From: Arenicola marina
Lineage: Eukaryota; Annelida; Polychaeta; Arenicolidae
Direction: 5' to 3'
Assembly (NCBI GenBank): GCA_964019135.1
Contig: OZ025248.1
Location: 53,871,670 to 53,935,669 of the forward strand
Length of the DNA: 64,000 bases
In this document: piece by piece, positions 1-13,100 of the stretch
Numbering within the stretch: position 1 is the first letter of the stretch
How the letters are laid out: each line of letters starts with the position of its first letter
Notes under the pieces: generated by a model
Seen by the model: the letters and a program-made list of their open reading frames with translations, nothing else
Database searches by the model: none
What the model was told of the DNA's origin: nothing
Position numbers and translations under genes: made by a program

Positions 1-762
1 AGGCGATACATTCGACTATTCTCTTCAAATAACAGTGGCAATAAGTGAACGAATACCTAAAAATTAGGCCCACCATCACTTCGGATTATTACCATCCATT
101 CTTGGCGTATTTTTATGTCCTTGCGCAATTGGTGGAAGCTGTTTTCAGCTGCCATTACCACAGTAGGGAACACGTCAGTGCGCCATGTTGCCACCGACGC
201 TTCGCGTTGCTGCGCGGGCAGCCTCGTTCTGGTGCCGCATGCATAAATTTTGAGAAGGGCCTATAAGGAGCGCCACGTTGCATCTACGCAGTTTTACGGT
301 GACTCTCTTTCCGGTCATGCGCATCACACCATTTCCGTCATCTTACATTTGTTTTGAATCAGCCAGGCAGGTTGAAGGTGTTGTTTTGGTTGCCAGAATA
401 TAGACTAAATCGGTACATATGCAAGCAAAAATTCGATTTGTCGTTTAATTAAAGATAACTTTATCAAGATATGAAGTTAAAAAGGCGAGACATTGTGAAA
501 CCATCGAGCGCTTTGCCCCGAACTGCCGAACTTGGCATTTTCTAATGGTGCGTGTTGGGTTGCATCTACGACCCAGAGGGGAGTCTGCGGCTAATATTTG
601 GCCTGCTATTTTTTTTTGCCATTAAAAGTGAATACTGGTTTAACTAGATTGGGTCAACTGTTGTTACATCGGACAGTGCCGGTGGGACTCTAACCAATGA
701 TGCCACAGTTTACATTCCTTTACACACACTGTACAACTAAGCGCTCCCACGTGGATGCGGTA
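1..762. other. non-coding, nothing recognised
   Basis: AT-moderate sequence without recognisable exons, RNAs or repeats. The 73-codon frame at 45-266 shows no familiar motif. Confidence 0.5.
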
Positions 763-965
763 GGCGGAAGGGGGGTAGGTGACGGTGGCGGAAGGGGGGT
801 AGGTGACGGTGGCGGAAGGGGGGTAGGTGACGGTGGCGGAAGAAAGGGAGGTGACGGTGGCCGAAGGGGGGTAGGTGACGGTGGCGGAAGAAAGGGAGGT
901 GACGGTGGCCGAAGGGGGGTAGGTGAAGGTGGCCGAAGGGGGGTAAGGGACGGTGGGGGGAAGGG
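763..965. repeat. 24-bp minisatellite, G-rich on + strand
   Basis: About 8 tandem units of a 24-base motif built around GGGGTAGGTGACGGTGGC, with variants carrying GAAAGGGAGG. Frames open through it on both strands are repeat artefacts. Confidence 0.9.
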
Positions 966-2333
966 GTAGGTGTCGGTGTTGGTCACGCACGGATGACCAC
1001 GGCACAGTCTGGTGGCACACTGCCCCGGGTGGGCAGAGGGCACTCTCTCGTGGACCTCGCACGGTGGGTGAACGTCAGTGGCCCCCAGCTGTGTCGCCAA
1101 CGGAAACTCAGCACACTGCAGGAATGTTGAATTGTATGGAGTGAACGGAGAGGAGGTAAACCGGTAGACAAACGTGATGTCAGTGTAAAGAACCGGGCAT
1201 AATGTTAAAATAATTGATCATGCCAAGCTTGGCTGACAGTCTCACCGACATCTCACCAGGGCGGGCCGAGCGCATGGAGCGTCATGCACCATCGTGTGTC
1301 TGGTTAAACTGTACCCCCCCCCCCCCACCCCTCCCCTCAGGTAATCGTAGACGGCTCGACCCTGGACACCACCATCCCCGTCACACCTCTTGCGGAATGA
1401 AATTTTAAAGTATACCGGTTTTGGGTGCGTGGAGCGACCCCCCCCCCCCCCCCCCAACAATCCACACGCACACACTTAGTAATCGTCGGAGTCCTACTCT
1501 CTTGTCGCCCATCCCTTGCCCTGTTCGGCGCGCGTAAACGTGATTTGTGTTCGTAAGTGACCAGTCATGGCGTCTCTCTAATACGTCCGCGCCATCTAGT
1601 ATAATCTAGATTAATTGACACTGTGACAATGCATATATCTGGCTGCATGTATTAACACACGTAAACATGTAAGCATTATGTACGACGGTAGCTGCACATA
1701 ATTACGACACATGAATATTATGTACATCAGGTTATAGATATTGTGATAAACATATTGATATCCAACGAATATAATTCAGTGTATTCTTCGATAAGAAGGT
1801 TGGATTTCCCCGACGGCTAAGGCTCCACTCTCCACAATCATGACGCCGTGGCCTAGTGTTAATTTAAAAGCAATATATTCTGTAATTTTTATATTACCAA
1901 TCTCTTCTCCATGCCAAATAAGTATTATAGTGTCTTGAATTTAAATCCTGAAAGCCTGTGGGCTATCCGGAGAGAAGCAAATTTGTTTACCGGAGCAGAA
2001 GTTGGTGGCCGGCTTTATATCCCTGCGCGCCTGTTCGCTGTTCGATATTCTGTGTGTTGACCGCGGATCGCTAGGACGTCCGCGCGCGATAAACTAGTCC
2101 GACCAGTGAAATTGTTGTTTTGCAGACTCAGCGAGTCGAGATATACAAACATATGTGCGTCATAATTTTGAGATACTTTTAGTCTTGCTTCTAAAATGTA
2201 AAAAATCTAAGATGAAGCATGTAAGTAGGCTACTTTAAAAGAGGCCACCTTGAACCTGTACCCTTGAACCCGGCGATATGACCAGCTGACCGAGCGTCCT
2301 ACTAAATAAACTAATTACAGCTGGATCATACAG
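966..2333. other. intergenic upstream of the kinase gene
   Basis: Long C-runs near 1317 and at 1438-1455 (18 C) and AT-rich sequence at 1600-1950. No exon, RNA gene or clear promoter motif can be supported. Confidence 0.5.
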
Positions 2334-2567
2334 ATGATTGCAACCGGAAAATCCCTGGCTGTTATCAAAAGACAAATAGTGATAGAAATTATAACATTCA
2401 TTATCGCCATATTTGTCTTGATATCAGCCATGATATTTTGCTCTGTTCTGCCAGGCAGAAAGAACGTTGAAGGCTCCTCAAGAAGAAGATTACGTCGACG
2501 TGAGCTCGCGCCCTCTACGGAAGACCCGAAAAAGGACGTGTTTGTCCTACTGACTAACATTCTATAA
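2334..2567 (+). CDS. small ORF with one predicted membrane segment, unknown
   Basis: A 77-residue frame whose residues about 14-36 are strongly hydrophobic (IVIEIITFIIAIFVLISAMI), followed by a very basic patch (RRRLRRRE). This is the look of a type II signal anchor. A GTGAGC donor-like site at 2500 would again join in frame to the exon at 3618. It could be an alternative first exon of the kinase, an independent micropeptide or chance. I recognise no family. Confidence 0.2.
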   Translation: MIATGKSLAVIKRQIVIEIITFIIAIFVLISAMIFCSVLPGRKNVEGSSRRRLRRRELAPSTEDPKKDVFVLLTNIL

Positions 2568-2578
2568 GCTATAGCTTT

Positions 2579-2723
2579 ATGACTGTTCCGGTCCTTCTCG
2601 AATGTACAGTAAAGGACAATGGCGATGAGAATGGAGATTGTTCGGGATTGCTTCACAGACGACTGACTCCGGCGCCCCGGTGTGGCCAGGCGCCGGATTT
2701 GTGCGTCACAGCCGGGTTGTCCG
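2579..2723 (+). other. possible 5' leader exon of the FAM20B-like gene
   Basis: A strong donor (CCG|GTGAGT) lies at 2724 and the next good acceptor is the one at 3617 that opens exon 1. Spliced together, an ATG at 2579 would be in frame with the kinase and add about 50 residues before the anchor. In-frame joining is a one-in-three chance event, so I read this as a probable leader, not proven coding sequence. Confidence 0.3.
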
Positions 2724-2855
2724 GTGAGTACACCGCTGGGGAGGGGTCTCTCACCTTATACGGTAAATATCTAGTCTGTTTCAACTACATTGTAATTGGT
2801 GTTCCTAGGTACGGTAATGCATGGATGACAAGTCTACTTGACCGATATGTTTGGT

Positions 2856-3096
2856 GAATCCAGGTTTCACTCCGGCTGAATCCAGGATCCACTCGGGATG
2901 AATCGAGGATTCACTCCGGGGGAATCGAGGATTCACTCCGGGTGAATCGACGGTCCACTCCGGGTGAATCGAGGATTCACTCCGGGTTAATCGAAGATTC
3001 ACTCCGGGTGAATGCAGGTTTCACTCCGGGTGAGTCCCGGATCGAATCCGTGTGAATCCAGGATCCACTGCGGGTGAATCCATGGATCCACTCTCG
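2856..3096. repeat. 22-bp minisatellite upstream of exon 1
   Basis: About 11 units of a 22-base motif based on GAATCGAGGATTCACTCCGG, degenerate at both ends. The unit contains a near-inverted GAATC...GATTC pair. It lies between the candidate leader exon and exon 1 of the kinase gene. Confidence 0.88.
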
Positions 3097-3617
3097 TCGT
3101 TGAAATTAAGTTTAATTTGTTTGAGATGCTGCCACCTTCTTGTGAATCCATCCCTCCCCCCGCCCCCCTTCTCCCTCATACTTAACTATCAACATTCATA
3201 TTTTGTTCTTTTAGATTTGGATGAACTACAGAAGTGTGCCAACTTTCTGCCTTGCGGTATGTTAAGTGAAATATATTTTCTATTCAGTTTAAGTTAAATA
3301 CATATATGTGTATATCCTCTTGGAAACGTCAAGAACCAAAAGGCAATTACCGTTATAACCAGACAAAGATACCAGCAATTCCATCACCCTCTATTCACCT
3401 TTATGATTTTCGTTATCCCTGCCAATCGTACAGAAAATAATATACAAAAAATACGTATATTTTTAGCACGTCCAAATAGCCATTCGTTAGCATATTCATG
3501 CGAAAGTGGTGTAAATTTAGCCCCCGATCATGTTTACCAAACGGGCCTGAAATAAATGTTGAAAGATGCCCGCTGCGGTAAACTGTGGAGTGTGAGATGT
3601 CGTGGTTTACCTTGCAG

Positions 3618-4149
3618 GGCGTGTGATGGTTCGTCCGTCCACTAGGATGACTCGCCACAGTACCCGTATCCTGCTGGTGGCCGTGGTAACCCTCGTCGCC
3701 TACATCTACTGGACCGCGCCACCCCCGGTGGCCAGCGTCTCCGATGACGACATCAACATTGCGGCGCTTGAGGAAGAACTGGAGGTCGGTAAGGCCGTGA
3801 AGGTCGTTGTGTACAAGTCACCGCTCGACCCTGACCTCTACGTCACGAAGCAAGACGCCGCCAAGAGGAACTACAACGCGCAATACAGCGCGGAGGAATA
3901 CGACGCCGCTGACCCGAGCACGGCGCGAACATTGCGTTATAACCGCGTGTGGCGGTGGGCGGATCGGGCCGTCAGCCGGACGGAACTATTTCCCGAGAGC
4001 CCTGATATTAATAAGGTGTTCGACGCGCTAGCCACAGCGCGAATAGTCAATGTGGATATTCTCAGTATTGGGGACTATGAGAGCGGGACGTCTGAGAAAT
4101 GGGTAGCGACACTGGAAGGCGGTCAGAAGGCCATGATGAAATTATTATG
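3618..4149 (+). CDS. FAM20B-like exon 1 (first coding exon)
   Basis: An acceptor (TTGCAG) ends at 3617, so this exon probably has a few untranslated bases before the ATG at 3626. I chose that ATG because it puts a short basic tail ahead of the signal anchor, as in other FAM20B proteins. An in-frame ATG at 3602 lies upstream of the acceptor. The exon encodes the membrane anchor, the acidic stem, the W-x-x-A-D region, and the glycine loop with the ATP lysine (GGQKAMMK). It ends in codon 175 after TG, at a strong GTAAGT donor. Confidence 0.8.
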
Positions 4150-7100
4150 GTAAGTAGATCCCACGTATAGGCATCGCTAAATTGATGTGCATAAATAATA
4201 CGTGTTACTGTATCGCTATAGATGCAGCGGTTCCATGAAACGAACGATTCAAGTTCCATATATATTCATACGCCAAGATTATACTCAAACAGGTGACTGG
4301 TCTATATGTAAGGCATTAGGACTGGTCTGGAAGGGGTGTGGGGGGGTCTGATTTCGAGAAATTTAAAACTGTGTCGAATATTGTTAAATATTGGAAATGT
4401 TAGATGTGGCGACATTAAGACGTTAGTATACAGAGCTACTCTATAGACATCAGGAGACAGGGTTACTCTATAGGTCAGGAGACAGGGTTACTCTACAGAC
4501 GTCAGGAGACAGGGTTACTCTATAGACGTCAGGAGACAGGGTTACTCTATAGGCGTCAGGAGACAGGGTTACTCTATAGACGTCAGGAGACAGGGTTACT
4601 CTATAAACGTCAGGAGGCAGGGTTACTCTATAGACGTCAGGAGACGGGGTTACTCCATAGACGTCAGGAGACAGCGTTACTCTATAGTGACGTCAGGAGA
4701 CAGGGTTTCTCTATAGACGTCATGAGACCGGATTGCTCTATAGACGTCAGGAGACAGGGTTTCTCTATAGACGTCATGAGACAGGATTGCTCTATAGACG
4801 TCAGGAGACAGGGTTACTCTATAGACGTCAGGAGACAGGGTTACTCCATAGACGTCAGGAGACAGCGTTACTCCATAGTGACGTCAGGAGACAGGGTTTC
4901 TCTATAGACGTCATGAGACAGGATTGCTCTATAGACGTCAGGAGACAGGGTTTCTCTATAGACGTCATGAGACAGGATTGCTCTATAGACGTCAGGAGAC
5001 AGGGTTACTCTATAGACGTCAGGAGACGGGGTTACTCCATAGACGTCAGGAGACAGCGTTACTCCATAGTGACGTCAGGAGACAGGGTTTCTCTATAGAC
5101 GTCATGAGACAGGATTGCTCTATAGACGTCAAGAGACAGGGTTACTCTATGTACCCCATGGGACGGAATTATGAAGATCAAGAAACAGAGCCGTGGCGCC
5201 ATAATGCAACCGTTGAGGGTCTGCAGAGGAAGAAAATGTGTTCGCCGGGTTGCCGGAGGAAAGTGAGCCTCCTCAACCTGCAATCATAACGTGTACTTCC
5301 AGGTTGACAATTTGACCTGGAGGAACATGTCACTTAATAGTCGCCCTGGGAGGAGCGGATCCATCATTATGATAACGGGGGAGGGGGAGGGGGAGGGGGA
5401 GGGGACGCACTTGTGACCGGGGGTGGGGGTTGCATGGCATCGATTGGAAAAAATCGAGACTGGCGCAAAGAGTTATGGGAAATATTTTGGTGTTATCTTG
5501 ACTTTTTCTATGGAGATAAATACCATGTTCCACGTTATTGTCGAGGCATGTATAAAATTAATGAGCATATCTAACTTACATTCAGATTACGTAACTTTTC
5601 CGTTACATAGATGACACTATTTCCTGTTTAAATGTCTGCAAAATACGTTGTCAGGCGATGACGCCATCTTGCGAGACCAAAATAATACCCAGAATGCATT
5701 GCACATGCAGTGGCGCCTCACGGTTGCAAAATTGGAACTACGATTAGCGAAGTGGCCTATGGTTTGATATCTCAAGAATTGCGCGTATTCTGTGCGAAAC
5801 TAACTGGAAACTAAACAATTATCATTTTCTTGACAGCAAAGTCCGAAACAGACCATGAGCCAATTATAAACCCTATCGCTACAATTAACTTATAATGATT
5901 AATAATGTGATGATTTTCAGCTTGTTCCCTCTTTTTAGATAGATGGCAAACTTACAGCTTAAGGACTAGCTACGACCCCCCCCCCCCCCCCCCCCCACTA
6001 CCAGACCTGCCAGGCCAATGGCAATTAATCTACTGCTCCATGGTTTTACGTGATGGCTATGTTTAATTTTTCAACATTTTGCAGCTTTCTTTTCATATTA
6101 AATAAAGTAACGCGGTTGTGGTAGATTATTGCTTATTATTGGACGCCTCTAACCCGTTAATGGCTCGCTCACTTGTCTTTCCTTGTCTCAGGGCCAACAA
6201 GGGTAAAATGAAAAAAGGCGGACTGTGCAATTACGGCTTCGAAATACCCACTGCAGAGATAGCAGCGTTCCACTTCCACAGGTGATGATTTTGCTGTTAC
6301 AAATCGACCATTGTTGGGTGTTTTACGTCCGTCCCCCTAGGCGAACTGCTATCTTGAACCGATACTAAATTATTTTCCATGTGTGGATGGGCGGCGGGAG
6401 TTAGGCGCCACGTCCTGTTAAAACAGCTGTTCCAGGGGGTAGTCATAAGTGAGATGACTTATGTAACGTTTTAATTTACTGGCGTTATGATAAGATAGTA
6501 AAACAAAGCCTTCTTCGCATGAACCTGGAAGAAAAAGTTGCCCCGCTGGAATATGTTGGCTGGGGGCGCCGTATATGTACTTAGCCTATCCGAAGGTGGT
6601 AGAGGTGACGTTTTTTTCAGAAACAGGGTACGAGAGGGTATCGAACTGTTAGCGCCGATGGAGATGAGGGATGGCATTGCAAATTTTGCAACAAATATGT
6701 TCACTCCCCGCCACCTTAAAACAGATAACAGCACTTTGGGGTTGATCGTCAGAAGGGGAATTAAGGGTCTTACTAATTAAGCATTGCATTGATCTCGCGC
6801 CTACCATGGCCGTAGGAGTCACACAAACTGCGAGGCGCTGGTTTTGACCGGCCATTTATGATGGCGCACTCAATGTGCTTGTCTTGTAAGCAGATTACAT
6901 CGAGGCTAGAAAACATTGTATGGCCATATATATGTTTAGGCACTCTCATTGTGGATCATGTTCTTCTGTTATATGCCGATTATATTGAACGACAGAGCAG
7001 GGTCAAAGTGTGTGCAAACTAATGTCCTTCATTTATAGAACTACCTGTTACTGTTGGCAGAATTATGGGGTTTCGAAACACACCTTACGTCACAGGAAGG

Positions 7101-10100
7101 AGAGTGCATCTCAGACAGGAAGTTCTTCCAGTGGCGTCCCCTAACGTCGCTCAGCAAATCGAACTGAGGAGAGGTCAGTTTGAAAGGTCACGCACGCGCG
7201 TAGTTCATATCTGAGAGCGCATCGACCTAACCAACAGTCCGTCGACGATCTGACTCACTCCGCAAGGGCTCCATTATATAAGCTGGAGCTTGCGTAGCGC
7301 CACCTGCTTGGGAACTTACGGCGATATATGGGCTTCACATTACAGTAGGCTCTGGCATGCTTCTTGTCTGTACTATTGTATTCCGGGTCCGGGATTTGTA
7401 GTCAATTAAAGGGAAGTTAGAAGTAAACTATTGGCGACACATAACCAACAGACTCACCCAAAATTTAGATTTAATATTCTTTTTATTCAAAGTGTATACT
7501 CGATATTGGTTTATGTCGGCATTTGCATAAATAAGTTTATATACCAAGAAGAAATTTAGTTAGAGAAAACATATTGTTCGTTTACTTTAGGGATGCTGCA
7601 TAGATTTTAGGCAATGCATTTTATAGTGACAAGAAAAAATAATTTTTGCTCAAATCAAGCTATAAAAATAAATAACAATTTTAAATCCTTTAATGAGTAT
7701 GGAAGCTGTTCGAATATGTCTGTATACGTATATACCAGGTAGGCAAACAGCTTCCCCAGTGCAAATTAATTAAAACTCGCTTTGTTGTTTCAGGGAATGA
7801 GACCTGTGTGAAGGCGAGGTGTTACTTCTGCAAGACGACGACGACCCTATGTCTGCCAGACGGTGTGATTGAGGTGTCTCTCGCCTACTGGATCCCTCGC
7901 AAGCTGAAGCTGCACACCTACCCGCCCGAGTACATGCCGTATTCCACGCCCAGCATGAGCGAGTGAGTGCTGCAACCCTTCTGTCAGCCCTCAAGTACAC
8001 ATTATTAGTGAAAGTACATATATAACGTATGCATTTCTCGCATACTAAATATAGACTATATCCTGCCCACTATAGTTTACAATGATGCGTGGTTTGCTTC
8101 TTTAGATGGTCTCAATACGGCCTCAACAACAGGACGTACTGTAACAAGGTACGCCGGATGGAGCTGTACGACGTGGACAAGTACTTCTACGACCTGCTGG
8201 ACTCGGCCATTCTGGACGCCATCATGTATCACTTCGACACGAAGCACTACACCTTGGACGACGGGAGCGAGGCCGACGGTCTCACCGTCCGCCTGGACCA
8301 CGGCCGAGCGTCAGTATACCCCCCCTCCCCCCCCCCCCCCCCAATCACCCCTCCACACCCAGCCCCCACGTGTCTACATGATGAAGTGAGGGGTACAGGG
8401 TTAATATGTGGAGTAAGGAGGGGGTGGTAGGCAACGCATGGAACACGGCCGAGCGTCAGTATCCCCCCCCCCAATCACCCCTCCACACCCAGCCCCCACG
8501 TGTCTACATGATGAAGTGAGGGGTACAGGGTTAATATGTGGAGTAAGGAGGGGGTGGTAGGCAACGCATGGAACACGGCCGAGCGTCAGTATCCCCCCCC
8601 CCCAATCACCCCTCCACACCCAGCCCCCACGTGTCTACATGATGAAGTGAGGGGTACAGGGTTAATATGTGGAGTAAGGAGGGGGTGGTAGGCAACGCCT
8701 GGAACACGGCCGAGCGTCAGTATCCCCCCCCCCAATCACCCCTCCACACCCAGTCCCCACGTGTCTACATGATGAAGTGAGGGGTACAGGGTTAATATGT
8801 GGAGTAAGGAGGGGGTGGTAGGCAACGCTTGAAACACGGCCAAGCGTCAGTATCCCCCCCCCCCAATCACCCCTCCACACCCAGCCCCCACGTGTCTACA
8901 TGATGAAGTGAGGGGTACAGGGTTAATATGTGGAGTAAGGAGGGGGTGGTAGGCAACGCCTGGAACACGGCCGAGCGTCAGTATCCCCCCCCCCAATCAC
9001 CCCTCCACACCCAGTCCCCACGTGTCTACATGATGAAGTGAGGGGTACAGGGTTAATATGTGGAGTAAGGAGGGGGTGGTAGGCAACGCCTGGAACACGG
9101 CCGAGCGTCAGTATCCCCCCCCCCAATCACCCCTCCACACCCAGTCCCCACGTGTCTACATGATGAAGTGAGGGGTACAGGGTTAATATGTGGAGTAAGG
9201 AGGGGGTGGTAGGCAACGCCTGAAACACGGCCGAGCGTCAGTATCCCCCCCCCCAATCACCCCTCCACACCCAGCCCCCACGTGTCTACATGATGAAGTG
9301 AGGGGTACAGGGTTAATATGTGGAGTAAGGAGGGGGTGGTAGGCAACGCCTGAAACACGGCCGAGCGTCAGTATCCCCCCCCCCAATCACCCCTCCACAC
9401 CCAGCCCCCACGTGTCTACATGATGAAGTGAGGGGTACAGGGTTAATATGTGGAGTAAGGAGGGGGTGGTAGGCAACGCCTGAAACACGGCCGAGCGTCA
9501 GTATCCCCCCCCCCCCAATCACCCCTCCACACCCAGCCCCCACGTGTCTACATGATGAAGTGAGGGGTACAGGGTTAATATGTGGAGTAAGGAGGGGGTG
9601 GTAGGCAACGCCTGAAACACGGCCGAGCGTCAGTATCGCCCCCCCCAATCACCCCTCCACACCCAGCCCCCACGTGTCTACATGATGAAGTGAGGGGTAC
9701 AGGGTTAATATGTGAAGTAAGGAGGGGGGGGGGGGTAGGCAACGCCTGAAACACGGCCGAGCGTCAGTATTCCCCCCCCCCCCCAATCACCCCTCCACAC
9801 CCAGCCCCCACGTCTCTACATGATGAAGTGAGGGGTACAGGGTTAATATGTGGAGTAAGGAGGGGGGGGGGGCGATGGCAACGCCTGGAGCACGGCCGAG
9901 CGTCAGTATCCCCCCCCCCCTCCCCCCCCCCCCCCCAATCACCCCTCCACACCCTGCCCCCACGTGTCTACATGATGAAGTGAGGGGTACAGGGTTAATA
10001 TGTGGAGTAAGGAGGGGGTGGTAGGCAACGCCTGAAACACGGCCGAGCGTCAGTATCCCCACCCCCAATCACCCCTCCACACCCAGCCCCCACGTGTCTA

Positions 10101-13100
10101 CATGGTGAAGTGAGGGGTACAGGGTTAATATGTGGAGTAAGGAGGGGGTGGTAGGCAACGCCTGAAACACGGCCGAGCGTCAGTATCCCCCCCCCCCAAT
10201 CACCCCTCCACACCCAGCCCCCACGTGTCTACATGATGAAGTGAGGGGTACAGGGTTAATATGTGGAGTAAGGAGGGGGTGGTAGGCAACGCCTGGACCA
10301 CGGCCGAGCGTCAGTATCCCCCCCCCCCCCAATCACCCCTCCACACCCAGCCCCCACGTGTCTACATGGTGAAGTGAGGGGTACAGGGTTAATATGTGGA
10401 GTAAGGAGGGGGTGGTAGGCAACGCCTGAAACACGGCCGAGCGTCAGTATCCCCCCCCCAATCACCCCTCCACACCCAGCCCCCACGTGTCTACATGATG
10501 AAGTGAGGGGTACAGGGTTAATATGTGGAGTAAGGAGGGGGTGGTAGGCAACGCCTGAAACACGGCCGAGCGTCAGTATCCCCCCCCCCCAATCACCCCT
10601 CCACACCCAGTCCCCACGTGTCTACATGATGAAGTGAGGGGTACAGGGTTAATATGTGGAGTAAGGAGGGGGTGGTAGGCAACGCCTAAAACACGGCCGA
10701 GCGTCAGTATCCCCCCCCCCCCCAATCACCCCTCCACACCCAGCCCCCACGTGTCTACATGGTGAAGTGAGGGGTACAGGGTTAATATGTGGAGTAAGGA
10801 GGGGGTGGTAGGCAACGCCTGGACCACGGCCGATCGTCAGTATCCCCCCCCCCAATCACCCCTCCACACCCAGCCCCCACGTGTCTACATGGTGAAGTGA
10901 GGGGTACAGGGTTAATATGTGGAGTAAGGAGGGGGTGGTAGGCAACGCCTGAAACACGGCCGAGCGTCAGTATCCACCCCCCCCCCCCTCCACACCCAGC
11001 CCCCACGTGTCTACATGATGAAGTGAGGGGTACAGGGTTAATATGTGGAGTAAGGAGGGGGTGGTAGGCAACGCCTGAAACACGGCCGAGCGTCAGTATC
11101 CCCCCCCCCCAATCACCCCTCCACACCCAGCCCCCACGTGTCTACATGGTGAAGTGAGGGGTACAGGGTTAATATGTGGAGTAAGGAGGGGGGGGGTGGC
11201 AACGCTTGAAACACGGCCGAGCGTCAGTATCCCCCCCCCCCAATCACCCCTCCACACCCAGCCCCCACGTGTCTACATGATGAAGTGAGGGGTACAGGGT
11301 TAATATGTGGAGTAAGGAGGGGGTGGTAGGCAACGCCTGGACCACGGCCGAGCGTCAGTATCCCCCCCCCCCAATCACCCCTCCACACCCAGTCCCCACG
11401 TGTCTACATGATGAAGTGAGGGGTACAGGGTTAATATGTGGAGTAAGGAGGGGGTGGTAGGCAACGCCTGAAACACGGCCGAGCGTCAGTACCCCCCCCC
11501 CCCCCAATCACCCCTCCACACCCAGTCCCCACGTGTCTACATGATGAAGTGAGGGGTACAGGGTTAATATGTGGAGTAAGGAGGGGGTGGTAGGCAACGC
11601 CTGGACCACGGCCGAGCGTCAGTATCCCCCCCCCCAATCACCCCTCCACACCCAGCCCCCACGTGTCTACATGATGAAGTGAGGGGTACAGGGTTAATAT
11701 GTGGAGTAAGGAGGGGGTGGTAGGCAACGCCTGGACCACGGCCGAGCGTCAGTATCCCCCCCCCCAATCACCCCTCCACACCCAGCCCCCACGTGTCTAC
11801 ATGATGAAGTGAGGGGTACAGGGTTAATATGTGGAGTAAGGAGGGGGTGGTAGGCAACGCCTGAAACACGGCCGAGCGTCAGTATCCCCCCCCCCCCAAT
11901 CACCCCTCCACACCCAGTCCCCACGTGTCTACATGATGAAGTGAGGGGTACAGGGTTAATATGTGGAGTAAGGAGGGGGTGGTAGGCAACGCCTGAAACA
12001 CGGCCGAGCGTCAGTATTCCCACCCCCAATCACCCCTCCACACCCAGCCCCACGTGTCTACATGATGAAGTGAGGGGTACAGGGTTAATATGTGGAGTAA
12101 GGAGGGGGTGGTAGGCAACGCCTGAAACACGGCCGAGCGTCAGTATCCCCCCCCCCAATCACCCCTCCACACCCAGCCCCCACGTGTCTACATGATGAAG
12201 TGAGGGGTACAGGGTTAATATGTGAAGTAAGGAGGGGGGGGGGGGGTAGGCAACGCCTGAAACACGGCCGAGCGTCAGTATCCCCCCCCCCCCCCAATCA
12301 CCCCTCCACACCCAGCCCCCACGTGTCTACATGATGAAGTGAGGGGTACAGGGTTAATATGTGGAGTAAGGAGGGGGTGGTAGGCAACGCCTGAAACACG
12401 GCCGAGCGTCAGTATTGCCCCCCCCCCAATCACCCCTCCACACCCAGCCCCCACGTGTCTACATGGTGAAGTGAGGGGTACAGGGTTAATATGTGGAGTA
12501 AGGAGGGGGTGGTAGGCAACGCCTGAAACACGGCCGAGCGTCAGTATCCCCCCCCCCAATCACCCCTCCACACCCAGCCCCCACGTGTCTACATGGTGAA
12601 GTGAGGGGTACAGGGTTAATATGTGAAGTAAGGAGGGGGGGGGTAGGCAACGCCTGAAACACGGCCGAGCGTCAGTATCCCCCCCCCCCAATCACCCCTC
12701 CACACCCAGCCCCCACGTGTCTACATGATGAAGTGAGGGGTACAGGGTTAATATGTGGAGTAAGGAGGGGGTGGTAGGCAACGCCTGGAACACGGCCGAG
12801 CGTCAGTATCCCCCCCCCCCCCAATCACCCCTCCACACCCAGCCCCCACGTGTCTACATGGTGAAGTGAGGGGTACAGGGTTAATATGTGGAGTAAGGAG
12901 GGGGTGGTAGGCAACGCCTGGAACACGGCCGAGCGTCAGTATCCCCCCCCCCCCAATCACCCCTCCACACCCAGCCCCCACGTGTCTACATGATGAAGTG
13001 AGGGGTACAGGGTTAATATGTGGAGTAAGGAGGGGGTGGTAGGCAACGCCTGAAACACGGCCGAGCGTCAGTATCCCCCCCCCCCCCAATCACCCCTCCA

